Assembly: GCA_016711435.1 (NCBI GenBank)
Contig: JADJSY010000005.1
Span: 124,001 to 188,000, forward strand
Source of the DNA: Lewinellaceae bacterium
GTDB taxonomy: Bacteria > Bacteroidota > Bacteroidia > Chitinophagales > Saprospiraceae
DNA length: 64,000 bases
Direction of reading: 5' to 3'
The translations under genes and the position numbers were made by a program. The notes under the pieces were generated by a model. The model searched no databases and was not told the DNA's origin. It worked only from the letters and a program-made list of their open reading frames with translations. Within the stretch, counting starts at the first letter, position 1. Each line of letters begins with the position of its first letter. Shown here in pieces: positions 56,193-64,000 of this stretch.

Positions 56193-57494
56193 ATGAAACA
56201 AGTATTAAAAATTACCCTTTCCCTTTTGTTTTTTATGAACGCATATATCCTGCCGGCGCAGTCGGGTGAAAAACCACTTTCGGTAGGCATTTTTGTTTAT
56301 CCCGGGGTAGAAATACTGGACTTTACAGGCCCTTCCGAAGTATTCGGTTCGACCGAAGGGTTCAAGGCTTTTATTGTTGCTTATAAAAAAGAACCTATTG
56401 TGAGTCAGGGATTTATCACGGTTACGCCGCAGTATTCCATTGACGATTGCCCCCCGACCGATATTCTGGTTTTCCCCGGCGGTGGCACCGGTTCTGTGAT
56501 GGGTGAACAAAAGATGATCGACTGGATCAGGGAACGCTCTGCGACCACCCAGTTTATGATGTCCGTCTGCACGGGAGCGGGCCTGCTTTCCAAAGCAGGT
56601 TTACTCGACGGAAAGGAGGTGACTACCTGGTACGGTTTTATCCCGGGTTTGCAGGCCATGACGCTTTCTGCCACGGTGCTTTCCAATACCCGTTTCGTCG
56701 ACAACGGGCATGTGGTGACGACTGCCGGTGTTTCTGCGGGAATCGACGGCGCCCTGCACCTGGTTTCCAGAATTAAAGGAGAGGCAACCGCCAGGGCTAC
56801 TGCGCGCTATATGGAATACGATAAATGGGAGCCCAAAATGGGCAAAGTGAATGAAACCCCCTTTATCAAAACGCTTAGATCGGAAGGCCTCGAAGCGGCG
56901 CAGAAAAAACACCAGCCTGTTTCAGGGAGCTTGCAACCCTTGTATTATCCGGGTGAAATGATCAACCTCGCCATGGAATTGCTGGAAACAAAACCTGCGG
57001 AAAGCGAAGCTATTTTGCAATGCCTGATAAAATCTGCATCGCCCACGCCCGCTCTTTACAATGTACTGGGTACGGCGTACAAAAAAACGGGCAAAACAGC
57101 TCCGCCCGACAGCCGTACGTTCCTGGACAATCTGGCAAAAGGCGAGACGCAATGGGCTAAAAAAACCTATCGGGAAACGGTTCAAATGTATCCGGATTGG
57201 CTGTTATTTACTGAAGATGAATTGAACAGCGTAGGTTATCAATTGCAGGCCGCGAAAAAAACCAAAGAGTCGATAGAAGTATTCCAGTGGAATACGGAAC
57301 TGTATCCCGCTTCAGCCAATGCCTGGGACAGCCTGGCAGAAATGTATGAATCTGCGGGAAAACCGGAACTCGCCATTGCTGCGAGTGAACGGTGCCTGGC
57401 AAAATTGCCGGGCAGTGGGTATGAAGAAGGCTCGAAAGAAACTCTGGCTAAAGCGTCTAGTGAGCGAATCGCGCGACTAAAGGAAAAACCGTAA
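56193..57494 (+). CDS. Exported DJ-1/PfpI-family protein fused to a TPR-like domain
   Basis: 433 aa. A signal peptide (cleavage after PAQ, residue 23) precedes a DJ-1/PfpI domain (VGIFVYPGVEILDFTGPSEV; nucleophile Cys126 in MSVCTGAGLLSKAGLL, resembling isonitrile hydratase). After about residue 235 comes a helical part with TPR-like units (LAKASSERIARLKEK, NAWDSLAEMYESAGKPELAI). Signal plus DJ-1 plus TPR is an unusual combination. It faces the GlxA-type regulator across 121 bases. The substrate is unknown. Confidence 0.85.
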   Translation: MKQVLKITLSLLFFMNAYILPAQSGEKPLSVGIFVYPGVEILDFTGPSEVFGSTEGFKAFIVAYKKEPIVSQGFITVTPQYSIDDCPPTDILVFPGGGTGSVMGEQKMIDWIRERSATTQFMMSVCTGAGLLSKAGLLDGKEVTTWYGFIPGLQAMTLSATVLSNTRFVDNGHVVTTAGVSAGIDGALHLVSRIKGEATARATARYMEYDKWEPKMGKVNETPFIKTLRSEGLEAAQKKHQPVSGSLQPLYYPGEMINLAMELLETKPAESEAILQCLIKSASPTPALYNVLGTAYKKTGKTAPPDSRTFLDNLAKGETQWAKKTYRETVQMYPDWLLFTEDELNSVGYQLQAAKKTKESIEVFQWNTELYPASANAWDSLAEMYESAGKPELAIAASERCLAKLPGSGYEEGSKETLAKASSERIARLKEKP

Positions 57495-57502
57495 TACCCA
57501 AA

Positions 57503-58963
57503 TCAGTTTCGGATCAGTTTCATCTCTTTCACCCCACTTTTCCCCTGAATTTTTAATAAATATATACCACTGCTCCATGCAGCGCCCGTTATCCGTTGTT
57601 GCCCGGCGCCCTGCGGGATGTTGCCTTCCAGCAGCAGGCGTCCGTGTATATCGCGCAGCGCATAACGGAGCGGCTCCGTTGCTGTTTCGGGGAAAAGCAA
57701 CAGCCAGTCTCCGTTGCTGGGATTGGGCGCTACCTGTACCGGAAAGGCCAGCGGTTCGAGCCGGGTGGAGACCAGGAAAAACGAATCGGGCGTAATGATG
57801 CCGGTGGTGTCGCCGTTTTTGATCCAGCCTGTCAAATGCCCGTAGTCCCAGACCTCAAAACAAGAAATGTTGTGTGATACAAGCCCCAGCCCGACCGAAT
57901 GCCGGCGATGAAACGAGCTGCCGCAACCATCGCAAGGCAATACTTCTTCTTCGCTTCCGGTCGGTTTCTGGAATAAAGCACAGCCGCCCCATTGAAAAGG
58001 AAAATCAGGACTTCCTTCCCCCAATACCTGGCTCAACCCATACGCGGTATTTATTTCCCAGTTTAATCTGCCGCCCTGTTCGCCGTTCGGCGCCCCGGAT
58101 ACTGTGAAAAACTGGCCCGGGTAACCCGCCGTCCAGGGTTCTGCCAGCGCGGGGTGTATTTTCCATAAATACGTATTGTGTACATAAAAAGGAGAAGGCG
58201 GGCCACTCCAGTACAGGGTTTTATAAAACAACTGATCCACGGCGTATACCAGCGTATCCGCATCCCAGAAGCGGCCGAGGATACGACGTTTATCGCGCGT
58301 AAAAAGATTGGCCGCAGTGCCGGGCGCCCAGCTGTAATTGCTTTCGTATTCGAGTACGTCGCCCGGCTCAAAATTGTAAAATTCCAGCCATCCGGGCAGT
58401 TTTTCGCCCAGGTTGCGGCTGGGAATACCAACCAGGTCAAACGTAGCGCCGCTGATGCCATCGGGAAATTGCAGGATGCCGTGGCCTTTGCTCAGTAGAA
58501 TCTGGGCGCCGTTGGACAAACTGATGGTTTTCACGGAATCGGGTTCTCCTAATACCGCTTGGGCATGGATACCCAGCACCGTAGCGATCAGGTTTTGAGC
58601 GGTATCCAGCACCCAACTTTCACCCAATTGCGCCAGCGGGAACAATACAAAAGGTTTTTTGCCTAGAAATACCCAGCGCCCGTCGGATGTACGCAGCATG
58701 GTTTTTTGTAAAAACTGCCCTTGATTGCCCAGTTTAGCCCGTTGAACGATACAGGTATCGCAATCCAGTACCACGCAATTGAGGAAAAATGCGAGGTCGC
58801 CGCCGGGTAGTATTTTCTGGGAATCTACCTGTAATACATTGGAAATTAACACGGAATCGGAATGCCGGTAACTGAACTGATCGCCGGGGGCAAGCGGGAG
58901 CCAGTTTTGCGCATGCAGGGCGCCGGCCAAAAAAGTCAGCAGGAAAAGACAGCAGTGTTTCAT
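57503..58963 (-). CDS. Secreted protein with T9SS sorting domain
   Basis: 486 aa: signal peptide (LFLLTFLAGALHAQ), a body without a domain I recognise (LPLAPGDQFSYRHSDSVLIS, ALFQKPTGSEEEVLPCDGCG) and a type A T9SS sorting domain in the last 80 residues (VAPNPSNGDWLLLFPETATE, ending GIYLLKIQGKSGVKEMKLIRN). A CDGCGSSFH segment may bind a metal or form disulfides. Exported by T9SS. Confidence 0.8.
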   Translation of the reverse strand: MKHCCLFLLTFLAGALHAQNWLPLAPGDQFSYRHSDSVLISNVLQVDSQKILPGGDLAFFLNCVVLDCDTCIVQRAKLGNQGQFLQKTMLRTSDGRWVFLGKKPFVLFPLAQLGESWVLDTAQNLIATVLGIHAQAVLGEPDSVKTISLSNGAQILLSKGHGILQFPDGISGATFDLVGIPSRNLGEKLPGWLEFYNFEPGDVLEYESNYSWAPGTAANLFTRDKRRILGRFWDADTLVYAVDQLFYKTLYWSGPPSPFYVHNTYLWKIHPALAEPWTAGYPGQFFTVSGAPNGEQGGRLNWEINTAYGLSQVLGEGSPDFPFQWGGCALFQKPTGSEEEVLPCDGCGSSFHRRHSVGLGLVSHNISCFEVWDYGHLTGWIKNGDTTGIITPDSFFLVSTRLEPLAFPVQVAPNPSNGDWLLLFPETATEPLRYALRDIHGRLLLEGNIPQGAGQQRITGAAWSSGIYLLKIQGKSGVKEMKLIRN

Positions 58964-59140
58964 GTTGGAGATGTTTTCCTACAAATAAAAGCAGTTTCTT
59001 TTCATGTGCTGTGTTAAATCGGGGAAAATGCTTGTGCTGGCAAGGGAAGTGTGGTGTTATAAGTTAGCGTTGCGATGAAGGGGAGGGGAATGTAAATCAG
59101 GCCTCTCCACAACCCAAAGACCAAACCCCGCAATTCCACG

Positions 59141-59148
59141 TACCTTTG
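59141..59148 (+). promoter_or_regulatory. -7 element right before the helicase start
   Basis: TACCTTTG, an exact TAnnTTTG, ends 4 bases before the ATG at 59153. Initiation at the usual distance would give a leaderless mRNA. No clear -33 TTTG is seen. Confidence 0.45.
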
Positions 59149-59152
59149 CGCC

Positions 59153-60475
59153 ATGGAATCAGAACAAATCCTCCTCAAAACCCTCGGCCACCTGGGCATC
59201 CCGGCCTTGAATGCCATGCAGGAAACGGCTATGCCGGCTATTCAGAACCTGCCGAATGTTATCCTGCTGGCGCCCACGGGTTCCGGCAAAACCCTGGCCT
59301 TTTTGCTGCCGGTATTGAGCCTGCTGAAGGCCGATACACCCGGCGTGCAATGCCTCATTTTGTCGCCTACCCGGGAATTAGCCGTTCAGATTGAACGCGT
59401 CTGGCAGAAAATGTCCACCGGTTTTAAGGTAAATACCTGTTACGGCGGGCACTCGATGCAAATAGAAACGCAGAACCTGAGCCAGCCACCGGCATTGCTG
59501 ATCGGCACGCCAGGACGGATTCAGGAACATATCAACCGCGGTACTTTTGCCCTGGACGGGATCAAAATCCTGATCCTGGACGAATTTGACAAATCCTTTC
59601 CTTAGGTTTTCACGAACAGATGGGCGACATCATAAAGCCCTTCCTGCGCTGGAAAAACGCGTTCTGGCTTCTGCCACCAACAAAGCGCACATTCCCGCTT
59701 TTACCGGCATCAGCAACCCGAAAGTGCTGAATTATTACAAAGCCCTGGATCAATCGACGGACGGTCTGGCGGTCAAACAGGTGGTTTCACCCGACGAGGA
59801 AAAAGTGTCGACGCTCTTTCACCTGCTGTGTTATCTGGGCAGCGAGCCGACTCTGATTTTTTGCAACCAACGCGACAGCACCGAAAAAGTGCGGGATGAA
59901 CTGGCCGCCATGGGAATACCCAGCGCCTGCTATCACGGCGGACTGGAGCAGCCCGAGCGGGAAAAACGCTGGTGCAGTTTCGGAACGGCAGCACACTTTA
60001 CCTGATCGCCTCCGACCTGGCTGCCCGGGGACTGGATATCCCGGAAGTGAAAAACGTAATCCATTTTGAATTACCCCTGAAACAAACGGATTTTGTACAC
60101 CGCAACGGACGCACAGCCCGTATGCACGCGGAAGGAACGGCTTACCTGATTGTGCAGCACGACGAACCGCTTCCGGTTTACCTGACGGAAGCGCCGCCCG
60201 TACTCGAAATAACGGAAGACGAACCCTTGCCGGCGCTATCGCCCTGGGTCACTTTGTACATCAGCGGCGGCAAAAAAGACAAACTCAGCAAAATGGACAT
60301 CGTCGGCTTTTTGTCCAAAAAAGGTGATTTGCACAAAGATGATATCGGGAAAATTGAAGTGATGGATTTTATGTCTTTTGTTGCTGTCAAAAAAGACATC
60401 GCGCAGCATTTGCTGAAAGCCATCCACACGGAAAAAATGAAGGGGAAGAAATACAAAATTGTGGTGACGAATTGA
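59153..60475 (+). CDS. DEAD-box RNA helicase (DbpA-like), multiply frameshifted
   Basis: ATP-dependent RNA helicase. Motifs in order: Q-motif region (MESEQILLKTLGHLGI), walker A APTGSGKT, PTRELAVQ, TPGRI, DEFDKS (DEAD equivalent DEFD), SAT, and ARGLDIPEV / HRNGRTAR. The C-terminal 75 residues resemble the DbpA 23S-rRNA-binding domain (LYISGGKKDKLSKMDIVGFL). The frame is broken three times (near 59597, near 59634 and near 59965), each as one missing base in a T or A run. Joined length about 442. Confidence 0.9.
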
Positions 60476-60489
60476 GGATGCCCTTCCGG

Positions 60490-60909
60490 TTACTCCTTCA
60501 TAGCGGCTTCTATCTCCGCCCAGGTATCCCATACGGCTTTGACCAGGGATTTAAACTGATCGGCGTGTTCGCCGGATTCCAATTGTTTGAAAAGCACGTG
60601 CATTTCGCCGCGTAGACCGGAATATTGGTCAGTGACCGGCAATAAAGCCAGCCATGCCTCCCGGTGCTTTTGGAATGCGGTAGAAAAAGCGGCCGGGCAG
60701 GCTTCATAGTCGATGTTTTCCAAAGCGAAGGCGTATTGCCGGATGGTTTCGCTCAAGGGAGTCGATTCGCACGTGTGGTTGCGTACTTTTCCTAAAGAAT
60801 CGTCCAGCGCGATAACCCGGGCCATACAATCCCTGGTCTTTTGGGTGGCAGGTTCCTGACCATGCAGCAGGAACGTGTTGAGCAGCAGGATAGAAAGAAT
60901 AAGTCTCAT
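60490..60909 (-). CDS. Hypothetical small exported helical protein
   Basis: 139 aa from the second Met (60909); a start at 60915 is also possible. Signal peptide ends LLHGQ. The mature part is helical with two Cys (DCMARV, HTCEST) and a third (YEACPAAF). It has the size of cytochrome b562-like four-helix proteins, but I see no diagnostic Met/His pair. Role unknown. Confidence 0.55.
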   Translation of the reverse strand: MRLILSILLLNTFLLHGQEPATQKTRDCMARVIALDDSLGKVRNHTCESTPLSETIRQYAFALENIDYEACPAAFSTAFQKHREAWLALLPVTDQYSGLRGEMHVLFKQLESGEHADQFKSLVKAVWDTWAEIEAAMKE

Positions 60910-60940
60910 AAGCATTTGTTTTACAGGTGGTGAAGCAAAC

Positions 60941-61504
60941 TTATGGTATTGTTCCGTACATTTTTCCCTGTTTGGTCATTTTGATCAGGTAATCCAGCCT
61001 TTTTTGTGCCTCTGCGCGTCTGCTGAGCGTTTTTATTTCTGCGATCCAGCCGATCTTCAACCGCTGGTAATTCGGCGGAAACTGTTGAAACGTTTCCCAT
61101 ACCTGCGGGTCGGCCTGTAGTTGTTCCAGGGCCCATTCCGGGAAATAGAGCCGCTCTTCCGGCGAACCGATCTGGTCTGCAATCGGATCCAGTCCGGCTT
61201 GTGTGATGAGCCCTTGTCGCTGCAATTTCCATACGCGCTGGCGGTTGAGTTCCGACAGGTATGTTTTTTTTCGGCGCGGAGTAATGCGCTGCACCATGCT
61301 GTCTTCGTCGTATTTTTTCACGGAACCGTCAATCCAGCCAAAGCACAGGCACTCTTCCACCATATCGTCGTATGCAATAGAAGGCTTCCCGGAGGCCTTG
61401 CGAAAGGTTTGCAGCCACACTTCCGATTTGGTTTTATGGTGGGTTTCGAGCCAGGCGCGCCATTCCGCGCGGGATTGGGGATAGAAAACTTCGGTTATTT
61501 CCAT
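60941..61504 (-). CDS. YdeI/OmpD-associated-family protein
   Basis: 187 aa with VFYPQSRAEWRAWLETHHKT, DDMVEECLCFGWIDGSVKKY and QRITPRRKKTYLSELNRQRV, which are typical of the YdeI/OmpD-associated (DUF1801-related) family. The C-terminal part ends in a helical segment. Cytoplasmic; biochemical function not established. Confidence 0.85.
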   Translation of the reverse strand: MEITEVFYPQSRAEWRAWLETHHKTKSEVWLQTFRKASGKPSIAYDDMVEECLCFGWIDGSVKKYDEDSMVQRITPRRKKTYLSELNRQRVWKLQRQGLITQAGLDPIADQIGSPEERLYFPEWALEQLQADPQVWETFQQFPPNYQRLKIGWIAEIKTLSRRAEAQKRLDYLIKMTKQGKMYGTIP

Positions 61505-61512
61505 ATCTGATG

Positions 61513-62475
61513 CTATTTTCTCAACACCAATCCTTCCAGTTCAAAACCCGGGTCGCGGATGTCGGGGTTGCGTTCGGTGCTTTCCAGTTCGACTTCTTTT
61601 AAAACGATTTTGACAGCTCGTTCGTCCTTGTAAGGTTCAAAGGCAGGTGGAAATGTCAGACCGGTCAGTTTCTCAATGGTATTCACATTGACCTGGTAGG
61701 TTTCAGCATCCTGAAAATTCAGGAAAAACCGTGGTTGGGGCGCCAGGGCTTCCAATTCCGTTTTCGGTTTGACAATCTGGCGTTCCAGCAGAATTTTTTT
61801 CTGGCCCATCAGAAAGGCTACCCGGCTGAGTACTTTGCCGTCGTTGGTGAAATACACCAATTTCCAGAACATTCCGGGAATCTGTACGTCTTCCCCTTTG
61901 ACAGGGTTGACAAAAACCGGGTCCTCGTCGGACAGCACCGGGCCGGTAAAAACATTCACTTTCAACTTATTCAGAGCGGACTCTTTTTTCAGGATATAGT
62001 CCTCCAGGCTGCGCCATACCCGCTGATTCAAATCGGCCACCTGGGGCACGCAGTTGGCATAGGTAAAAGTGGAGCGGGCGGCATCCATGGCGCTTTTTTC
62101 ATCCTTGCCCCATTGCGGGTCTTCGCGTTTCACCAAGTGTCCGCGGTCAAAATCGCTGTGCTGCACCGAATACAGTTCCGGTCCCCACTGGAACTGTTGC
62201 ACCCGCTTGTCTACTTCCCAATGGTCTTTGCCATCAGGAAACAAGCTGTCCCGGTTGATTTGTTTAAAGGCAGAACCATCGATATTGACTGCCGTGAACC
62301 AGGGAAACTTTCTTTTTTTGCTCAGTACTACGCTGTGGTGGGGGTAGCGCAGGATGTACGAACGCCCTCCTTCGACCCGGGCCAGGTCGGTCCTGTCCGC
62401 CGGGCCGCATTGCGGCAGGTTTACTTTTAACTGTTTGCCAAGAAATACTGGCTTGTAACCTCGGATATCGCTCAT
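61513..62475 (-). CDS. DNA/RNA non-specific endonuclease
   Basis: 320-aa nuclease of the beta-beta-alpha-metal (NucA/EndoG) family. The DRGH motif is at 110-113 in HSDFDRGHLVKREDPQWG, with His113 the general base; the metal-binding Asn lies in TYANCVPQVADLNQRVWRSL. It has no obvious signal peptide, so its target compartment is unclear. It could be toxin-like or nutritional. Confidence 0.88.
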   Translation of the reverse strand: MSDIRGYKPVFLGKQLKVNLPQCGPADRTDLARVEGGRSYILRYPHHSVVLSKKRKFPWFTAVNIDGSAFKQINRDSLFPDGKDHWEVDKRVQQFQWGPELYSVQHSDFDRGHLVKREDPQWGKDEKSAMDAARSTFTYANCVPQVADLNQRVWRSLEDYILKKESALNKLKVNVFTGPVLSDEDPVFVNPVKGEDVQIPGMFWKLVYFTNDGKVLSRVAFLMGQKKILLERQIVKPKTELEALAPQPRFFLNFQDAETYQVNVNTIEKLTGLTFPPAFEPYKDERAVKIVLKEVELESTERNPDIRDPGFELEGLVLRK

Positions 62476-62483
62476 ATTCCATA

Positions 62484-62653
62484 GAGGTGAGAAGTGAGAA
62501 GCGAGAGGTGAGATACATCCCGCTTGGTTTTGTTGTATTTTGGTTTTAGGCCTGAATGGAACCTCAGGGCGGTGGTGCCAAAATCTACAAAAACAACATC
62601 TAAACGCGGGACGCCCTCACTCACCCCACTTCTCACCTCTCACCTCTCACTTC
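62484..62653. repeat. Intergenic hairpin (GTGAGAAGTGAGAAG type)
   Basis: GAGGTGAGAAGTGAGAAGCG on the left and CACTTCTCACCTCTCACCTC on the right. Inner imperfect pairing joins ATCCCGCTTGG with AAACGCGGGACG. The right arm supplies the stop codon of the cupin gene (62647-62649). Confidence 0.85.
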
Positions 62654-62991
62654 TTCCCATACGTTACCTTCCCGCTTCTAAAATCCTCCCGCACCGGGCT
62701 GAAAGCATCCAGGATGCGGCAGAATGTAATGGCGCGGCCCGAATGCGGCACGTTAGATGGGATGACCACACTCTGGCCTGGCCGGAGCAACATGATCTCG
62801 CCACCAAGATTGAATTCGAATTCGCCTTCCAGTATGTTGGTGACCTGCTCATTAACATGCGTATGCTGCGGCATCTCGGCGCCTGCTTCCGCGTCCACAA
62901 ATGCAATGGTCATTTGTTCGGTGTGGATGCACCGGGCCGTAAAGCCGCGGGAGATTTCAAAGGGTTGGATGTCGGAGAGGTTATACTGCAT
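62647..62991 (-). CDS. Cupin-domain protein
   Basis: 114-aa small beta-barrel. The metal-binding motif is seen as MPQHTHVNEQVTNILEGEFE (His-X-His, Glu) and IPSNVPHSGRAI (last His). A single-domain cupin may be a dioxygenase, isomerase or sensor; the substrate is unknown. Confidence 0.9.
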   Translation of the reverse strand: MQYNLSDIQPFEISRGFTARCIHTEQMTIAFVDAEAGAEMPQHTHVNEQVTNILEGEFEFNLGGEIMLLRPGQSVVIPSNVPHSGRAITFCRILDAFSPVREDFRSGKVTYGKK

Positions 62992-62992
62992 A

Positions 62993-63296
62993 GACGTGAG
63001 AAGTGAGAGGTGAGAAGTGAGAAGCGTCCCGCTGGGCTTTTGTTTGTGGTTTTGGCCTGGGTTTTTCAGGCCTGTAATCGTGAATCGTGTTTAGTGTGTA
63101 GTGTTTAGTCTGTTTAGGGCCTTATTTTTTTGTGGAGAAATTGACCAAAATACCAACTCATCTTGCCTGAAGCCCAGGAAAAACTAAAATAATACACTAA
63201 ACACGATTCACGATTACAGGCCTGAAAAACCAGGCTTAAAATCCAAAAAAGCAGCCAAACGGGACGTCTCTCACTTCCTCTCTCTCTCACTCTCAA
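62993..63296. repeat. Large nested hairpin (GTGAGAAG / GTGAATCGTG / GTGTTTAG)
   Basis: Three nested arms: GACGTGAGAAGTGAGAGG with CTCTCACTTCC; CTGTAATCGTGAATCGTG with CACGATTCACGATTACAG; and GTGTTTAGTGTGTAGTG with ACACTAAACAC. The modules GGGTTTTTCAGGC (63059-63071) and CCAAACGGGACGTCTCTCAC (63254-63273) recur at 34107 (inverted) and 34141. It fills the gap before porX; no gene is present. Confidence 0.85.
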
Positions 63297-64000
63297 TTTC
63301 TCAGCCTCACCACCGGACAAATCATTTCCTCCAGGCTAATGCCTCCGTGCTGGAAAGTGTTGCGGTAGTAATTGTTGAAATGGTTGTAGTTGTTCGGGTA
63401 GAGGAAGAAGTAATCTTCTTTGGCAAAGATAAAAGTACTGCTGATATTCGGCCGCGGCAACCCTGCTTGTTTGGGGTCCCTGACCACCAGCACATCGCGG
63501 GGTTCGTATTGCAGGTTGCGGCCCACTTTGTAGCGCAGGTTGGTAGTCGTTTCGCGGTCGCCCACCACTTTGGAGGGCGATTGCACCCGGATGGTGCCGT
63601 GGTCGGTAGTGATAAAGAGTTGCACATCGCGGCCTTCCAGTTTTTGCAGGGCCGTCCAGAGCGGACTGTGCAGGAACCAGGAGCGTGTGAGCGAGCGATA
63701 GGCGCGTTCGTCGCCGACTAATTCCTTCAGCACTTCCATTTCCGTGCGGGCATGCGACAACATATCGATAAAATTGTACACGATCACCGTCAGGTCGTTG
63801 TTCATGTAGTGCAGGATATTGTCGTTCAGCTCTTTGCCGTGGCTGACGTTGGTGACCTTCTTATAATCCCACTTGATGCCTTTTCTGAAAATGCGGTCGA
63901 TTTGTTTGCCCAGAAAAAAGTCTTCCGCCAGGTTTTTGCCGCCTTCATCCGTATCATTTTTCCATTTATCGGGAAAAGCCGTTTCGATATCGATGGGCAT
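63293..64000 (-). CDS. porX: PorX-type T9SS response regulator, C-terminal PglZ part
   Basis: The 3' part of a gene whose start lies beyond the window. The 235 visible residues match the PglZ/alkaline-phosphatase-like domain of PorX: FIDMLSHARTEMEVLKELVG, then TTDHGTIRVQSPSKV with the metal-site Asp-His, KVVGDRETTTNLRYKVGRNL and the terminal ISLEEMICPVVRLRN. PorX controls T9SS gene expression with PorY. This agrees with the T9SS parts elsewhere in the window. Confidence 0.9.
   Translation of the reverse strand: MPIDIETAFPDKWKNDTDEGGKNLAEDFFLGKQIDRIFRKGIKWDYKKVTNVSHGKELNDNILHYMNNDLTVIVYNFIDMLSHARTEMEVLKELVGDERAYRSLTRSWFLHSPLWTALQKLEGRDVQLFITTDHGTIRVQSPSKVVGDRETTTNLRYKVGRNLQYEPRDVLVVRDPKQAGLPRPNISSTFIFAKEDYFFLYPNNYNHFNNYYRNTFQHGGISLEEMICPVVRLRN

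Noticed and set aside
19434..63296. CRISPR-like direct repeats in the intergenic arms
   Set aside because: The words are degenerate, contiguous and mirrored, without unique spacers of constant length or cas genes.

Overview
The window looks like a chromosome segment from a Bacteroidota bacterium, most likely of the Saprospiria/Chitinophagia type. The evidence is two SusC/SusD nutrient-uptake pairs, type IX secretion (T9SS) parts and cargo (a GldJ-like lipoprotein, PorP/SprF, the PglZ-domain end of PorX, two proteins with T9SS C-terminal sorting domains), Bacteroidota-type promoters (TAnnTTTG), and an archaeal/eukaryal-type ProRS. I saw no rRNA, tRNA, CRISPR array, transposase or prophage. About 53 protein genes are supported. 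Layout: 1-281 pdxJ end; 809-6518 broken susC, susD and a lipoprotein; 7145-11805 second, intact susC/susD; 12314-15639 small membrane protein, PstS-like lipoprotein and TPR protein; 15832-17210 Gfo/Idh/MocA oxidoreductase; 17771-19429 secreted DUF4397 protein; 19587-23769 exbB-exbD-exbD-tonB-tonB operon on the minus strand, probably energising receptors such as the two SusC proteins; 24214-26821 GldJ and PorP/SprF; 27082-31115 M48 peptidase, ribosomal protein L25, proline-iminopeptidase-like lipoprotein and a short methylmalonyl-CoA mutase small subunit; 31443-34586 iscS-iscU-iscA-arfB with two tiny ORFs; 35032-40832 FAD oxidoreductase, PBP1A and an MFS permease; 41311-46823 GNAT, proS, a Tyr/Arg/Ser-rich secreted protein and an OmpP1/FadL porin; 47021-52389 unknown secreted proteins, an AraC regulator, a diheme cytochrome and a FAD monooxygenase; 52661-58963 DoxX, a GH43-like enzyme, a GlxA-type regulator divergent from a DJ-1/TPR fusion, and a T9SS cargo protein; 59153-64000 DEAD-box helicase, small enzymes, a nuclease, a cupin and porX. 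The most striking feature is not a gene. More than 25 intergenic regions hold a long inverted repeat. The arms are made of degenerate 6-12 base words (for example ATGAGGG/ATGAGGA, GTGAGAAGTGAGAGG, TTAGTTATTGGTTATCAG, GGCAAAAAGCAAAAGG). One arm is copied as the reverse complement in the other, up to a perfect 54-bp stem. Different hairpins share internal modules, so they look like mosaics. They abut or enter genes and often supply the stop codon. I do not recognise them as a named family; they are my best candidate for an undescribed element. A second pattern is technical: 12 reading-frame breaks in eight genes are all apparent one-base deletions, mostly at homopolymers, which points to undercalled bases in the assembly rather than gene decay.
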